Notes under the pieces: model-generated
Database searches by the model: none
What the model saw: the letters and a program-made list of their open reading frames with translations, nothing else
Told to the model about the DNA's origin: nothing
Source: Cheiracanthium punctorium
Lineage: Eukaryota; Arthropoda; Arachnida; Araneae; Cheiracanthiidae
Direction: 5' to 3'
Assembly (NCBI GenBank): GCA_038373885.1
Contig: JAWZYV010013267.1
Coordinates: forward strand, 248,001 to 312,000
DNA: 64,000 nucleotides
Made by a program: the position numbers and the translations under genes
In this document: positions 22,576-34,206 of the stretch, piece by piece
Position numbering within the stretch: the first letter of the stretch is position 1
Layout of the letters: the number at the start of each line of letters is the position of its first letter

Positions 22576-24060
22576 CACTGCTCAAAACAATTAAAGGATA
22601 TTGCGGTTTTAGGTGGATCTTGTGGCTGGGAAACTTTTTAGCTGATTGATACATGGTCGACAGACGTAGTAGGTTATATGAGAATAAATTACACATGTTT
22701 GGCAGAAAAAAATGCATTTTATTGCGCATTTGTGTAGAAATGGAAAAAAAAACACAATTTGTGCATATGAAAAAAAAAAAAAGAATAAGAAAAAGTGTTT
22801 TCTTCAAAGGAAATCATTTTCAGTAGGGGGTATGGTTTCCACGGACGGCCAGCAACGTTGAACACCTTTGAGGCATGGAGTCAATGAGGCTATTAATCAC
22901 GAGTTGGGGTATTCTGTCCCACTCTTCCAGAAGAGCTCTTTCCAGTTCTTGGAGAGTTTGTTGGGGTGGTTGGCGGCCAGCAACTCGTCTTCCTAGAGCG
23001 TCCCAAACTTGCTCTATTGGATTCATGTCTGGAGAACACGCTGGCCATTCCATTCGTACGATTCCTTCCTCGAAAAGGAAATCGTCCACAAGGTTAGCAC
23101 GATGCGGCTTGCAGTTATCGTCCATTAAAATGAAGTCATCTCCGATTGCTGCAGCGTAAGGGACTACAATAGGTCTGAGGATCTCGTCCCTATATCGGCG
23201 ACCAGTCAGAGGTCCATCTCGAATGATGTAGAGGTCTGTGCACCGTCAATGGAGATGCCACCGTACACCAACACTCCCCACCGCCAAAGCTGACACTTTC
23301 GTGCACGAACGTAGGATTATTCCTGCTGCCACGGTCCCTCCAGATGAAAATACGCCTATTATCAGGATGAACTGAAAAACGGGACTCGTCTGAAAAAAGA
23401 ACATTGCTCTATTCATTTCTCCTCCAGTTCACATGCTCTGTTGCCCACTCGGCGAGCATACAGACCTACACCATGGAGCCGGTTTCGGACAGTCTGAGTT
23501 GAAAACGTGGTGCCAGTAGCAAAGCGAAGCTGTTGTTGGAGAAGAGTAGCGTTCATATTCCGGTGTCTCCGAGCCGTTAACACTAAATAACAATCTTCAT
23601 CGGGCATTGTTGCCCGTCTACGACCTTGCCCTGGTATTCGGCCTGCACTTCCAGTCGCCAAAAACCGGTTCCAGACCCTGGAAATCACACTTTGTGACAC
23701 TCCAATGGCTTGCGCTACTTCCGCTTGAGTTTGGCCCCCTTCTAACCTACCGACAACTCTCCAAGCTTCTGAATCGGCTAAATGACTTCGCTGAGACATC
23801 GTACTCATCGAAACAAAGCAGTCACTGAATGCCGATCATCCTTGTCTTCATTGTCTGTTATTCAGTTGAAAGTCCAATTTCATTCGCTGCCGCTGAAGCG
23901 ATGTTTTTGACGTCGAACTCAAAATTGGCATACTCGACAGTTTGAAAATCAGAAAAATTTGCATTTGTGATTCTGTTCTTCCATTTTCGGCAAAAAAAAT
24001 TTCGCTTATATCTTTATTTTATATAAAACTTACAATATCCTTTAATTGTTTTGAGCAGTG
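22576..24060 (-). mobile_element. Tc1-type (DD34E) transposon, 1485 bp
   Basis: TA duplications sit at 22574-22575 and 24061-24062. The inverted ends CACTGCTCAAAACAATTAAA and its complement TTTAATTGTTTTGAGCAGTG are perfect over at least 25 bp. Length, TIRs and the minus-strand transposase relic are all normal for a Tc1/mariner element. This is the most complete autonomous-class transposon in the window, although its transposase is broken. Confidence 0.95.
22820..23808 (-). pseudogene. Tc1-type transposase, frameshifted
   Basis: The N-terminal 131 codons (23808 to 23413) begin MSTMSQRSHLADSEAWRVVG and include the paired-like helix-turn-helix region (QTQAEVAQAIGVSQSVISRV). The catalytic core follows in other frames: an FSDESRF block carries the first Asp (about 23380), and MDDNCKPH (about 23115) carries the second. 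PDMNPIEQVWD (about 23010) carries the Glu, 34 residues after the second Asp, so it is DD34E. The C-terminus ends NHTPY. Breaks: a frameshift with a stop just after ACELEEK (near 23410) and a one-base loss near 23238. All three catalytic residues survive, but no single frame spans them. It would have cut and pasted elements with the matching TIRs. Confidence 0.93.
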
Positions 24061-24334
24061 TATGTGCTGACTTGAACCATTTTTCAATGGCTCACGAAAC
24101 GGGAAAAAATGCACGTCGGGTGATTGTTTTCCAGGTTTTATACAAAAATTAGGATTAAAAAACAACTTTTTGCACTCTTGGAATAAACGCTTAATTCGAA
24201 TTCATGTATAGGCTTTGATTATCGTTTTTTAAAACATATGTCTGAGACTTTTGGTGATGAAAGGCTGAAATTTCGTTCTTCACCTCGTTGGTGCATGGGG
24301 ACACGATTTATTTACTGGGGATTTTTTTGCACGG

Positions 24335-24455
24335 GGAACATATACAAACTTAAAAAGTGTAACTTTTTTTAATTAACGGGAGGAGTTTTTTTGAACGTAA
24401 TATTTTTCCTGCCTTACTTTGAACGCGTTCTCAATTTACAATATCCATTTATCTT
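24335..24455 (+). repeat. Fragment of the ~430 bp repeat
   Basis: It shares AAAAAGTGTAACT, TTAACG(A/G)(A/G)AGGAGTTTTTT, TCCTGCCTTACTTTGAA-like and TTATCTTTAATGGATAAA blocks with 5590-5720. Confidence 0.55.
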
Positions 24456-25598
24456 TAATGGATAAAGAATAAAGCATGCTATCACCTTTTTGGGCCACCC
24501 TATCGATTCTAAAATAAAAATTTCAATAAATACAAACATAAAGTCACACACACACATCATTACATAACAAGAATCTTTCATACTTTTCAACCAATAGTAT
24601 TTTCTCTTCTTTACAGAAATAATTCCTGTGTACAGCAGAAAGATTTCACTTAACTGCATTTGAAGTTTCCAGATTTAAATCAAATAAAAAAAGTTGAAGT
24701 GAAAAGTCAAGTAGCTCTGAAATGGAGTTATACTCGGCAGTCCGATGCCATTTTCTTTAGCAGACGTCAAGAAATGTACATTGTAGCTCATCTGTTCTTT
24801 TCCCGGTAAGTTAAGGAATACATTTCTTCTACAGAAGATCTAAAAATATGTGAGATTTGAGATTTTATCCCCCTAGAGAAAGAGATTAAGGTCAAACAAG
24901 AATTTTCTAAAGAGAAATATGTTTTATACGTACTTAAAAGAATGCTATGAGATTTGTTTCTATTTTTGTGAACCCTTTTAAAAGGCTCTGTTGTTTAAAG
25001 TTCAAATTAAATGGAAGATGTTTAAAACAAACTTCAGTTTTAGTGTCCCAGCGAGAACCAGGAGCTGATTTCCTGTAGGACATTCGGGTTAAGCGCCCGG
25101 GCCCTCAACACTGAGGGCCCCCTAAATTACCCTTTAAGTTTAAAAATTTGCAAATTTGGATTTTAATTTAAAGTAAGAGGCAGAGAAACTAATTTTATGA
25201 AAAATAATAGTAATAATAATTAGTCTTACTATTTCGTATCGCTACCATTATAGCCACACCTTTTTTCAGCTAAAGAGTATATAGTTTCACATAATTATTC
25301 AGCTCAAACTTATCATTTAGGTGTGGAATGTGCTGTGATGTTGTTAATCGTGAGGAAACTATATAGTGCGGATTTTCAATCGGAACATATCCCCCTATAA
25401 GTAAATGCTCAGATATAAACATTAGGAAAACAAACATGTAAAAACATTGTGGAACATATTGATTGAAAAATATGGAATGAAATTGACGATTGAAAATTAG
25501 ATAATGTAATTGAAATACTTTTTATCCTACATAATATTATTATTATTATCATCGAACTATTGCATTTCATTTTGCATCTTGATTAAATAATCCAGTAT
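24456..25598. other. Non-coding stretch with a GGGCCC-rich patch
   Basis: There is no gene. A short GC patch (25075-25130, with GCGCCCGGGCCCTCAACACT) has a loosely similar counterpart at 25835-25900. Both resemble decayed ends of a dispersed repeat. Confidence 0.4.
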
Positions 25599-25760
25599 TT
25601 ACGTATTATCCCGGCGGACATTCCCGCCAAACTATTTTTTTCTCAAATGAGTTGTCAAATTGTTGCCAATCGTATTCAAAACCATTATTAATTTCATGTG
25701 CCGGGCATTTATCTTGGCAAAAAATCGCTCGTCTTGGCTGACCGCCGGGATAATACGTAA
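25599..25760. mobile_element. MITE with 19 bp perfect TIRs
   Basis: TTACGTATTATCCCGGCGG (25599-25617) and its exact complement CCGCCGGGATAATACGTAA (25742-25760) bound 124 bp of non-coding DNA. No clear target duplication is visible, so the superfamily is undetermined. Confidence 0.75.
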
Positions 25761-26569
25761 GTGCCAATAATCCTTTTTATGCTGTAATAACATCCTTCTC
25801 TGTATGATGTGATATGGAAGTTGCTTTGTAGCCCATAAGAGAAGGCCCCAATAAAGTTTCTGCCCAGGGCCCCCAATCTTCTCTCAATCGGCCCCTCGCG
25901 AGAACAGACTGGTTCAGGTTCATTGAACACTGACGACCCTATTCAAGGTTTACAACTGTTGATGTCAGTCTCAAACATTTGTTAGGTAATCGAGTTATAC
26001 TTAACAACCTCTGTCCGAGCCCACCGTGTCTGCCAAAATATTAAATACAAGGACAGGTTATTAATGCTATGAGCTAATTAACATGAGTTTTTGAACTATT
26101 TACATATTTATATACAATTCATACTACTTCAGAATCAAGGCAGAGCGATAGGGCAAACTCGTGTACATTCATTCCAGTGGCAATATACTGATTTATTTAT
26201 TTTTATGGAGAGTTTAAATTTTATTTATTTTCTTTGATTAACTTAATTTCCTTGACTGAAAGGCAATTAATAAAATTAAATATTTAAATTAAATTAACGA
26301 AAAAGAAAAATCTTATGTGGACATCACATGACTTCCTAGTACGTCTATTAAAATATTTTCGGTGCACTTCATTTGAAAACGATACAATTCTGCAATGATA
26401 CTGAGGTTAAGCGATTTCTAGTCAAGTATTTGAGATATCCCTAAGGTCGGTTCAATTTGAAATAATTATTTTTGGCACTTAATTGGGAGATATTTTGCCA
26501 AAAGCCGACCTTCTTGAGATAGTCAGCGAGATTTGGTCTATAACCGAAATAACGATTCATCACACACTT
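25761..26569. other. Non-coding stretch
   Basis: The minus-strand frame 25709-25930 overlaps the MITE end and is not supported. Nothing else was recognised. Confidence 0.5.
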
Positions 26570-27540
26570 TTAAAGAATTGAAGGTATCTAGAGACCTTAA
26601 TGTATTTTTTAAGTCTTCTGGGTGACCCAGTAAATAAAGTAAAGACTCTGTAAAGTAAAGTGTAATACTCAGTCGATTGCAATCAAAAAAGAGAAGCACA
26701 GTTAGATGTTACGGTAGGTCTAAATACAAAAATCCAACATTCTACGGCTAAAAGTTTTAGGGATATGCAGTATACTTGCTTAATTTTGGGGTTAAATTTA
26801 GCGATATTTCGGCAAAACTTCCCAAGGTCGATGACAAATCGTGGATTTTGAGCATGGACCCAACAATGACTAACTACAGACATAATAGATTGAAGATATC
26901 TATAGAAGACATTAATGTATTGAAACTCTTTTGGGTCGTCCTGTAAATAAACTCTCCAGTAGATTGGAACCAAAAATAAAGGTTCACAACAAAATGTTAC
27001 AACAATCTTATCTATGAAATTTCAACAATATACGACTAATAGATTTTGAGATATGCGAGTTAAATGCATGCATACGTACATCGAATTCGCCAAGTTTGGC
27101 GACTTTTGGGTCAATTTTTGATGGAGGCACATGACTGTCATCGGACCATTACCTAACTATATGCCACTATGTTATTGTGCTTGAAGTGAATGAATGCCTC
27201 TAAAACTGCCATTGACCGTAATGTGTTAATCTTTTTGAGCTGTCCTGCAGAAGAACTATAAGTGATAAAGACACTAGTTTCGATGGATATATTCATTTTG
27301 TAATCCTTAATAATATACATATATCACTTTTGATTCGTTTGAAATAACTTAATATTTCCAAAATACGCTTTAATGAATTTCTGCCCGGAGAGCGCAATGT
27401 ACTTAAAATCTTTTGGGTGGCCCTATCAATAAACTATCCAGTCGATTGGAATCAAAAAGGGAAATGAACAACTAGATGTTACAACAATCCTAAATATAAA
27501 AATTTCAACATTGTACGACTAATAGTTTTTGAGATACGCG
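26570..27540 (+). repeat. Diverged tandem repeats, irregular ~300 bp unit
   Basis: A block of the form CTTTTGGGTGGCCCTATCAA, then AATAAACTATCCAGTCGATT and GGAATCAAAAAG, recurs near 26620-26690, 26925-26970 and 27405-27455. Each is followed by GATGTTACAACAATC and TTTCAACATTGTACGACTAA-like sequence. Related pieces (CTTAATAATATA, AAATACGCTTTA) recur at 28620-28860. The class is unknown. Confidence 0.6.
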
Positions 27541-27733
27541 AGTTACCTACATACGTAAGTACCAACAGATGTCAGGGAAAAACTCATCAAAATGGACTTG
27601 AAATCGGTCAAAATGGGTTGTACATGCATTTATATTAACGTACATACATGCGTACGATGAGATGTCTCGCAAAAGCTCTTAAAAGTAAATTTGGACATTG
27701 TAAAAATCAGTGTACCAAAGTTTTTCGCAATCA

Positions 27734-27768
27734 CATTACTTCCTTTTACTTCGTACAAGAAGTAAAAA
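27734..27768 (+). repeat. Hairpin ending repeat block
   Basis: TTTTACTTC-GTACAA-GAAGTAAAA forms a perfect 9 bp stem just after ACATTACTTCC. It closes the repeat block upstream and might be the terminal hairpin of a rolling-circle-type element. No defining end tetranucleotide is clear. Confidence 0.4.
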
Positions 27769-28069
27769 TAATAGGGAGCACACACAGGTTCTCTCATCTA
27801 AACATATCCGCACGTTTCATATTGTGAAGAACACTTTCTGATTTGTACTTTTGTATATTTAGCTTCACGTTCTATTCTACTTCAAAATAGCTCTTCTGTT
27901 CTTTTCACGTAGTATTATGCGTTTCTTGATAACGGCCTCATGTATTTTCTTTCTTTTTTCAACGCCGTTATAAAGTAAAGGGTTACTTTAAAACGTGCTT
28001 TCGAGCAATTTAATCAGGAATCATTAAAACATATGATAAGCATTAAAATTAAAATTTGTCGTGATCCAA

Positions 28070-28252
28070 TGTATACCTCTGGGACGGGGATACCTCCGAG
28101 GATGACAGTTCAGGTTCTAGGTTTCTCATAAGGAATTGGTTCAAAATTAGGAAACCACTCACAGGAGGCGACATTAGTCTGCATACTAAGTACTCCCATA
28201 ATGAAATGACCAGCATCTTTGCAGCGGTTAAGCCTACCTGACTCGGCCATTA
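28070..28252 (-). mobile_element. Possible tRNA-derived SINE
   Basis: The minus strand starts ATGGCCGAGTCAGGTAGGCT, like box A of a Leu/Ser tRNA. A convincing box B is not visible. The remaining sequence is less AT-rich than its surroundings. Confidence 0.35.
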
Positions 28253-29126
28253 GAAAGAAAAAAAAATGTTATTAACAATTAATTGTAATAAAAGTGACTG
28301 GGAAACAAAACAGAATTCCTTAACAAGGGGTTTTAACCACCATATATTTTTATTGGAAAAAGATTTTAAAAAGGCTGCTAAAGCATGCCAAATGCGTGGA
28401 TTATAAAACACTATTCAACACAACAGTCTTTTGCACCAAATTTGCCGATGTATCGTCGCAAAACTCGGCGAGATTTCTGGGATAACTCAAAAATGTTGTA
28501 TATTACTGTAAATGAAATTTTTCGAGACTATATAAAAAATCTTGAATGTAATATCCATCCTTTAAATGGAGAATTGGCCTTTATAAACATTTACATAATT
28601 TTTGCATTGTGCTTTAAAAAAAATGAACATCTCTAAACTGCGATAGACCTTTAATGTATTAGAATTATTTCGAGTTCAATAGAAGAACTAGAAATGCTGA
28701 AGACGCTATTTTTGATGAAAAGCATTATTTTGTAATCCTTAATAATATATATAGGTATATATTAAATTTGTTTTGTCTGAAATAGATGAATAATTTCCGA
28801 AATACGCTTTACAATGACTGCTCACAATACTTCATGTATTGGTATTCTTTTGGCTGCTCCTGTAAAAAGAATTATACATGCTACTTGCACCATTTTCAAT
28901 CGGGAATGTGGAATAAAACATGTAAATTTCGTAGTAACCGATGCATATTTACGGCAGTTAGAGCTCGGACGGACAGAGACAAACCAAAATCATGAACAGT
29001 TTGCGATTTTGTTGGATATGGATTCTAATAAAAAATTTTCTCTAAAAGTTATTTCGAGACGTACAGAAGGAAAACGTTAAAGTATAGTTAAAATAATTAA
29101 AATTTTGTAAACTAAGACACATAAAA
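28253..29126. other. Non-coding repeat debris
   Basis: 28620-28860 matches parts of the 26570-27540 repeat. Two overlapping plus-strand frames (28786-29080) read this repeat and have no independent support. Confidence 0.45.
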
Positions 29127-29190
29127 GGTATTTATCAAAGTGTACACATGTTTCGATTGAAAAAATTTCGATCTTTATCAGTACTACTAG
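29127..29190 (-). repeat. Repeat Y end with degenerate hammerhead-like motif, copy 1
   Basis: Read on the minus strand: CTGATAA, then AGATCGAAATTTTTTCAATC as a hairpin, then GAAAC, four bases and GTAC. This is the order of a hammerhead core (CUGANGA - stem II - GAAA - short stem III - UH) with G-to-A at the first box. About 80% identical by eye to 31460-31525 in the opposite orientation. Confidence 0.5.
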
Positions 29191-30996
29191 AAGTCCACAC
29201 ACAGACTGGGACTATGAGGACAAACAAAAAAAGTTAGCAGAAAAAAAAGTGTACAGCCAGTTGGGAATCGGAGGAAGGAAAAAGCAAGAAACCAGGGATG
29301 ATAAAAGAAGGTGGGTGGAAAGGGTAGATAAAAAAATATAGAATAAATACAGAAAAAATAAATAAATAAAAAGAAAATGGCACAAAATAGAAACATCGAA
29401 AAATAGTAGAAAACAGAACAACAAAAAACTTTTTTAATTTTTGTAAACACGAGATAGCCCTTTTTCTTTTCGTTCTTTTTTTTTTTTTGTTAACAAAGTA
29501 AATACTGAAAAATACACACAGTAGCAACAGAATAAATAAAAGAATAAAATATTAATAAAACGAGAGGGAACAGAGAAAGAAAGCAAACAGAACCTTACAA
29601 CAACTGTTTCCAAGCATAATGAATGAAACGAATGGAAGAACCATCATTCACGACGCTTCGGGTGTTGGGTAGTGAAGAAAACCTTCCAACAAATCAAGAG
29701 AAGACCACACAGAGTGCACACGTAGACACAAAGAGTGCACAAGATCTTAGCATTAGAAAATTGAAAATGATGATTAGAATTCCAAAAAATGTGAGGCGAA
29801 AGAAGATTTGGAAACTATTGTTTTGTCTGATTTAATTCTCGGGAACAGGAGTTTTTTGCAAGAAAAAATACAGCACTAATGTTTGAAATTCATAAAATGT
29901 TTTGGAATCTCTTTTCTTTACTTTTTCGAAACAACTCGTCGACCAGATCAAAAGGACGTTTTATATTAGAAAACGGGATGTCTTTCTTGTGACTTGACAT
30001 CCAAGTTTAAAAGAAACAATTTCGTTTTTGTTTACTGCAATTGGTATTTTCCCAGTGCTGTATTTTATATAAATGTTGTCCGTAGAAAGGAACAAGAAGC
30101 GACTCAAGTTTTACATCACGAGACAGTTGCGATACTTTTTGAATATTAAACTTATTTTCGGTTCATGGAATTTATTTTAAAGATCGTGCGAAATCGATGA
30201 ACGAGTGACAGTTAATTAATTTTATCTTCGCTGCCGTAATTTATGTTTCCAATTTGGAAAATGTGTTTTAAATATTCATGAGTGATTTTTGTGACTGAAA
30301 TAAAATTTCTAGAAGTGAATTAATGAATTAGACTTCAGCAAAATTTGATTTCATCGAAATTTATCTTTTAAATTATTAAAATTTAAACATTTTTCTGGAT
30401 ATTTTTAACTATTGAAGAAGCTTTTAAATGAAACGCAGGGTAAATCTATTTGTGAAATTAAATGTAAAAAAAAAACTATGTGTTAAATTTAATTTTTATG
30501 TGCAGAGTGGTGTTTTTTTAAACACTTGAATGCTATTAATTTCAGACACGGATTTTTGTCTCCACAAAAAATCGCGAATCATATTTTAAAAGGTTGTCAA
30601 ATAGTGGTAGAGAGTGGTAGTAAGCTGAAAAATTGCTAAGCTTGGCGCTAAAGCTGAACTCAGCTTAACAAGCTATAATTGGAGAGAAATTGGCAAACCC
30701 TATTGTTCGATGGGATACTGTTACTATTAAATTTAATTAATTATTAGCTGTAAAGATGTGAATATTAGTGTAAGTAGAGGTGAAGTATAGTTAGACTGTG
30801 CCTGAAGATTATGATACAGTTGGCGGTTTTAATATATAGAGTGTCACAAAATGTTGTTGCCAAACTTAACATGCTGGTCTGTCGTAACATGACAAACAAG
30901 ATTTACTTAGAAACTTGCTTCCTGAAATGCAAATGGCGATCGCCAGAGGGCGATGTTCGCAGGCTTATGGAAGCGTGATCATTTCAGCCGGACATG
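29191..30996. other. Non-coding stretch between inverted repeat-Y ends
   Basis: This is low-complexity A/T-rich DNA. Overlapping minus-strand frames at 29187-29527 are phenylalanine-rich readings of T-runs. The plus-strand frame 29623-29835 is lysine-rich with no recognised domain. Nothing supports a gene. Confidence 0.5.
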
Positions 30997-31004
30997 GATA
31001 AATC

Positions 31005-31178
31005 CAGGGGTGTAGCCAAGGGGAATAGGGGGTCACAACCCCCCCTCCGCATGAGGAATTTTTTGCCATACAAAATGTACATTCTTCAATCCCTTATCAC
31101 ACACACGTAAACATATACGTGAGTTGCAGTAGTCGTAACCCCCCTCCCCCACATGAAAAATTTCTGGCTATGCCACTG
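31005..31178 (+). mobile_element. hAT MITE family 1, copy 4
   Basis: The start is CAGGGGTGTAGCCA and the end TGGCTATGCCACTG, with the internal blocks collinear with copy 1. The flanking 8-mers GATAAATC and GATGAATG match at six of eight positions, a decayed duplication. Confidence 0.85.
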
Positions 31179-31459
31179 GATGAATGGGTTCACTAACTCA
31201 GAACTGGCTGATACGCATTGATCACAGTGGCTAATCCGCATGATACGGATGGGAAATCATATTAATTAAAGTCCCACTTCTTTTGTCATCATTTCTCCTC
31301 CTCTGTACGACTGCGAACATTGCGCTCAAAGTACATCCGTGCCGCCGTTCGTCCATTCCCACTCGGAAACTCAAGCATGTTTAATTATTTTACTAATATT
31401 TTTAATTTAGTATTTGTTCATATTTTTCACGCCCTCAGCAGCGTGTGATCTTCTGTTGA

Positions 31460-31525
31460 TGCTGATGAAGATCGAAAATTTTTTCGATCAAAAACACGCG
31501 TACACTTTGATAAATACCTTCTACA
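31460..31525 (+). repeat. Repeat Y end with degenerate hammerhead-like motif, copy 2
   Basis: The plus strand reads CTGATGA, then a perfect 9 bp stem GATCGAAAA/TTTTCGATC, then AAAAACACGCGTAC. The first conserved box is intact, but the GAAA box has become AAAA. The following GTACACTTTGATAAATACC is shared with copy 1 on the opposite strand at 29127. Confidence 0.5.
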
Positions 31526-31632
31526 TGTGTTATTTTGCAATCATTTACATCAGTTTCTTTTGAGAGTTTTTAGTTGATAAGTGTTTAATTTTAATTGAAC
31601 TAAAGAAATTTGTGTTAAAAATTAAATTACTA

Positions 31633-31788
31633 CACTGGCCGCCGCTTAGTTGGATCGCGTTCGTGCGACTGATTTTTGACCCAATAAAGCTGCTGATTCG
31701 AAAAAACGGCGGCTTTGGTTGAGATTTTGAAGAGAATGATCCCGTTTCGTTTTCCGTGATTTGATTCGATAAAGCGGCTGATCCAATG
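31633..31788. mobile_element. Pogo-type MITE family P, copy 1
   Basis: The left end CACTGGCCGCCGCTTAGTTG follows TA at 31631-31632. The right end is shortened (GCGGCTGATCCAATG then TA). The interior matches the copies at 51464-51610 and 52994-53163, including GATTCGATAAAGCGGCTGAT. Confidence 0.75.
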
Positions 31789-31814
31789 TATTTAAAATTA
31801 TTTATTATTTTAAA

Positions 31815-32185
31815 TTAACCCTTTAACGCGCAGTGTTCCCACTCTGGGAACACCAAACTCTGACGTTTTGACTGTTGACAGCGTTGCGGGTAACATAGCT
31901 CCACGAGAATCCTTTACTTTTTAGTACGTCATTTCCGTAAAAAAATGGTCATGATTACTTTTAACAACACTGACATCTGCTGAAAAATGGAAGAATGCGA
32001 GAACAGCTAGATAGATTGCCCAATGCTGAAAAAAGGGCATAGCTGTCGTCAAAAAAGGGGTCTCTAGATCTGTGGCACGCGATGAACGTTTCGATCGTCC
32101 GCTATCTTGCTGGTAGTTAAGTCGAGCGATGGCAACGTCTGCCCTTTTTTCAGCATTGGGAAAGGGTTGCGCCTCAAAGGGTTAA
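31815..32185 (+). mobile_element. piggyBac-type MITE family 1, copy B
   Basis: TTAA is at both edges (31815-31818 and 32182-32185). The left end is TTAACCCTTTAACGCGCAGT and the right end GCGCCTCAAAGGGTTAA. It carries the GTTCCCACTCTGGGAAC palindrome and one GCCATC/TATC...CTTGCTGGTAGTTAA arm. It is shorter than copies C-E because the inner inverted arm is absent. Confidence 0.9.
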
Positions 32186-32800
32186 ATAAGAAACCAAATA
32201 ACTTAGTATTTCTTTTTTTTCATGTTGGGAACCATTTCGAAACTTAAACAGCTGGGTGGTTCCACTCTGAAAAGTTTAAAAACCCACTATTGTAGATTCT
32301 CCAATAAACTGATGGAGGTTTGAAAGCGTGAATTCCATCAACATTCTAGAGCTGTAATTCTCCCGTTTCCGCAAAGTAGAATAGACGTTGGACATTCAAG
32401 TTTCAAGTGAGTTGTAGCTGAATAGATTCCGTTGCTGTTAATTCCGTGAATGTGTGCGTAATTGCAAACACTTTTCACAGAAATCAGGATTCAATTGTCG
32501 CGAATCACAGGAATTGAAAAGTGTCGGCGAATATTTGCGAGCATCGAAATTTAATTTCAAGAGCGAGTTCTGTGTCCAGCTTGTTCAAATAGTTTCAAAA
32601 TAATAAGATTACGTCTGATTATATCAAAACATATTGAACTATGCGGAAAACAATTGCACTATTACTTTATATGCATGAAAATTTAAGTTTAAAAAACTCA
32701 TGTTTTTCATATATTACATGCATTTCATACATTACATTGCATTTCATATAAAGTGGAGGCTTGATTTAGCGTGGGGTACGTTCCAAGACACTTGTGCCAG
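32186..32800. other. Non-coding stretch
   Basis: Nothing was recognised. A GCGTGGGGTACGTTCCAAGA patch near 32770 resembles decayed pogo-type subterminal sequence but has no partner. Confidence 0.45.
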
Positions 32801-33115
32801 ACAGAGGGAACTCAGAGTTCCCTCTGCTCAGTGAGTCGAAGGGCTTGTCTGATAAGACCGAAAGAATTTGTTGGTTGAAACGATCGTAACATCTTATAAG
32901 TAACATTTTATATATTTTTTTTCACAAAAGTTTTTTTTTCACAAAAGTTATTTTTCACACTTTTCACAAGTTCATTTTGACAGAGGGAACTCATTGTTCC
33001 CTCTGCTCAGTGAGTCGAAGGGCTTGTCTGATGAAGACCGAAAGAATTTGTTGGTTGAAACGATCGTAACATCTTATAAGTAACATTTTATGTATTTTTT
33101 TTCACAAAAGTTTTT
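32801..33115 (+). repeat. 179 bp tandem repeat with hairpin and hammerhead-like core
   Basis: Two units start at 32801 and 32980. Each opens with a perfect hairpin (AGAGGGAACT...AGTTCCCTCT; second copy AGAGGGAAC...GTTCCCTCT), then CTGCTCAGTGAGTCGAAGGG. A hammerhead-like core follows: CTGATGA at 33028-33034, a GACC/GGTT stem, GAAA at 33057-33060, CGATCG, and TA. The first unit reads CTGATAA at the same place. Small tandem repeats carrying type I hammerheads are typical of Penelope-like element pseudo-LTRs and retrozymes, so this may be such a relic. No reverse-transcriptase frame is nearby. Confidence 0.5.
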
Positions 33116-34206
33116 ATTTATTTTATCATTTAACACCAGTATTTTGAGTGTTTTTTTGGTAGCCTAATTACTGTTTCAGTAGTATCCGTACCACCCATAA
33201 GCGAAGATTAGCAAGAAACTCTTAATCTTCCGTTAGGCGCGTGGACTATCATCGTAGACCAGGTACCCTCTCCATAAAAGTAATAGCCGAACTTCGTACT
33301 TTAGTTTTGTCAATAACTGATTAATTTTTAGAAAAACACAAAGGTAGAAAGAAAATATGAGAAGTTATTACTATGTTGATATGATTCAGTTTTACAGAGA
33401 ACAATATTTTAAATATAAAACTGACACAGAAAATTTGACACACGTTTGAATACCTTTTTCGGAAAATGTGAAACATACTGGGTAACAAATATAAATATTT
33501 TTCAAAAGGTTTACCTATTTAAAAGACTAACCGCCATAGTAATCTCAAGAAGTTCTTCAAAATCAAAAATATCCTTATACTTTGCATTTTTCATTGATTT
33601 TCAAAAAATTGTGATGTCACGACTTAAATTTTTAACGAAATGAACGACTCGACTATATTTATTTTTACATGATTAAAAATTATTACGCATGAAATAAGTT
33701 GCATAAAAAGGAATTTACACTTCCCTCTAATTTTTCTTATTCACTTTATCTAATCAGTAAATTATATTGATTCCATCGAGAACCTTTCAATGTTATTGCT
33801 TTTGACATTGTTTTTTACTTCATATTTATTGTTCCAAATCAACCTTTCCGTTTCATTTTAGGGACACTGTCTCATAAAATTGATAAGCCTCCAGGGAAGT
33901 TTTCTTTCTGAACTCTTCTCAAAATCTTTAAATGAGATAAGACGAAATTTTATTCTTTTTTTTTTTTTTTTTTTTTCCCACGAAGCTTTAAAAGTACGTT
34001 ACAAACGAAGTTAACCAGGCTTTGCATCACTTAAAACAAAAATTCAACGTACCACCGTTAGCATACTGCCAGTTTAGCTGCAACCTAAAATTTCGAGAAA
34101 GCAATTGAATAGAGTATTTCGATGGGCCCAACGTTGAAAGAGTGCAGGCGTTGCCATCTCCCGATTTAATTATCAGCAACGTGGCGGTCGATCGAATCGC
34201 CAGCGG
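33116..34206. other. AT-rich non-coding stretch
   Basis: The short plus-strand frame 33446-33643 has no motif. A CACCCATAAGCGAAGATTAG block at 33192 has a partial match near 63107. Confidence 0.5.

Noticed and set aside
22875..23159. 94-codon plus-strand frame
   Set aside because: It is the antisense of the Tc1 transposase relic, whose catalytic motifs are on the minus strand.
29187..29527. Three phenylalanine-rich minus-strand frames resembling a membrane protein
   Set aside because: They read T-rich low-complexity DNA in overlapping frames. There is no consistent hydrophobic helix pattern and no paralogue.
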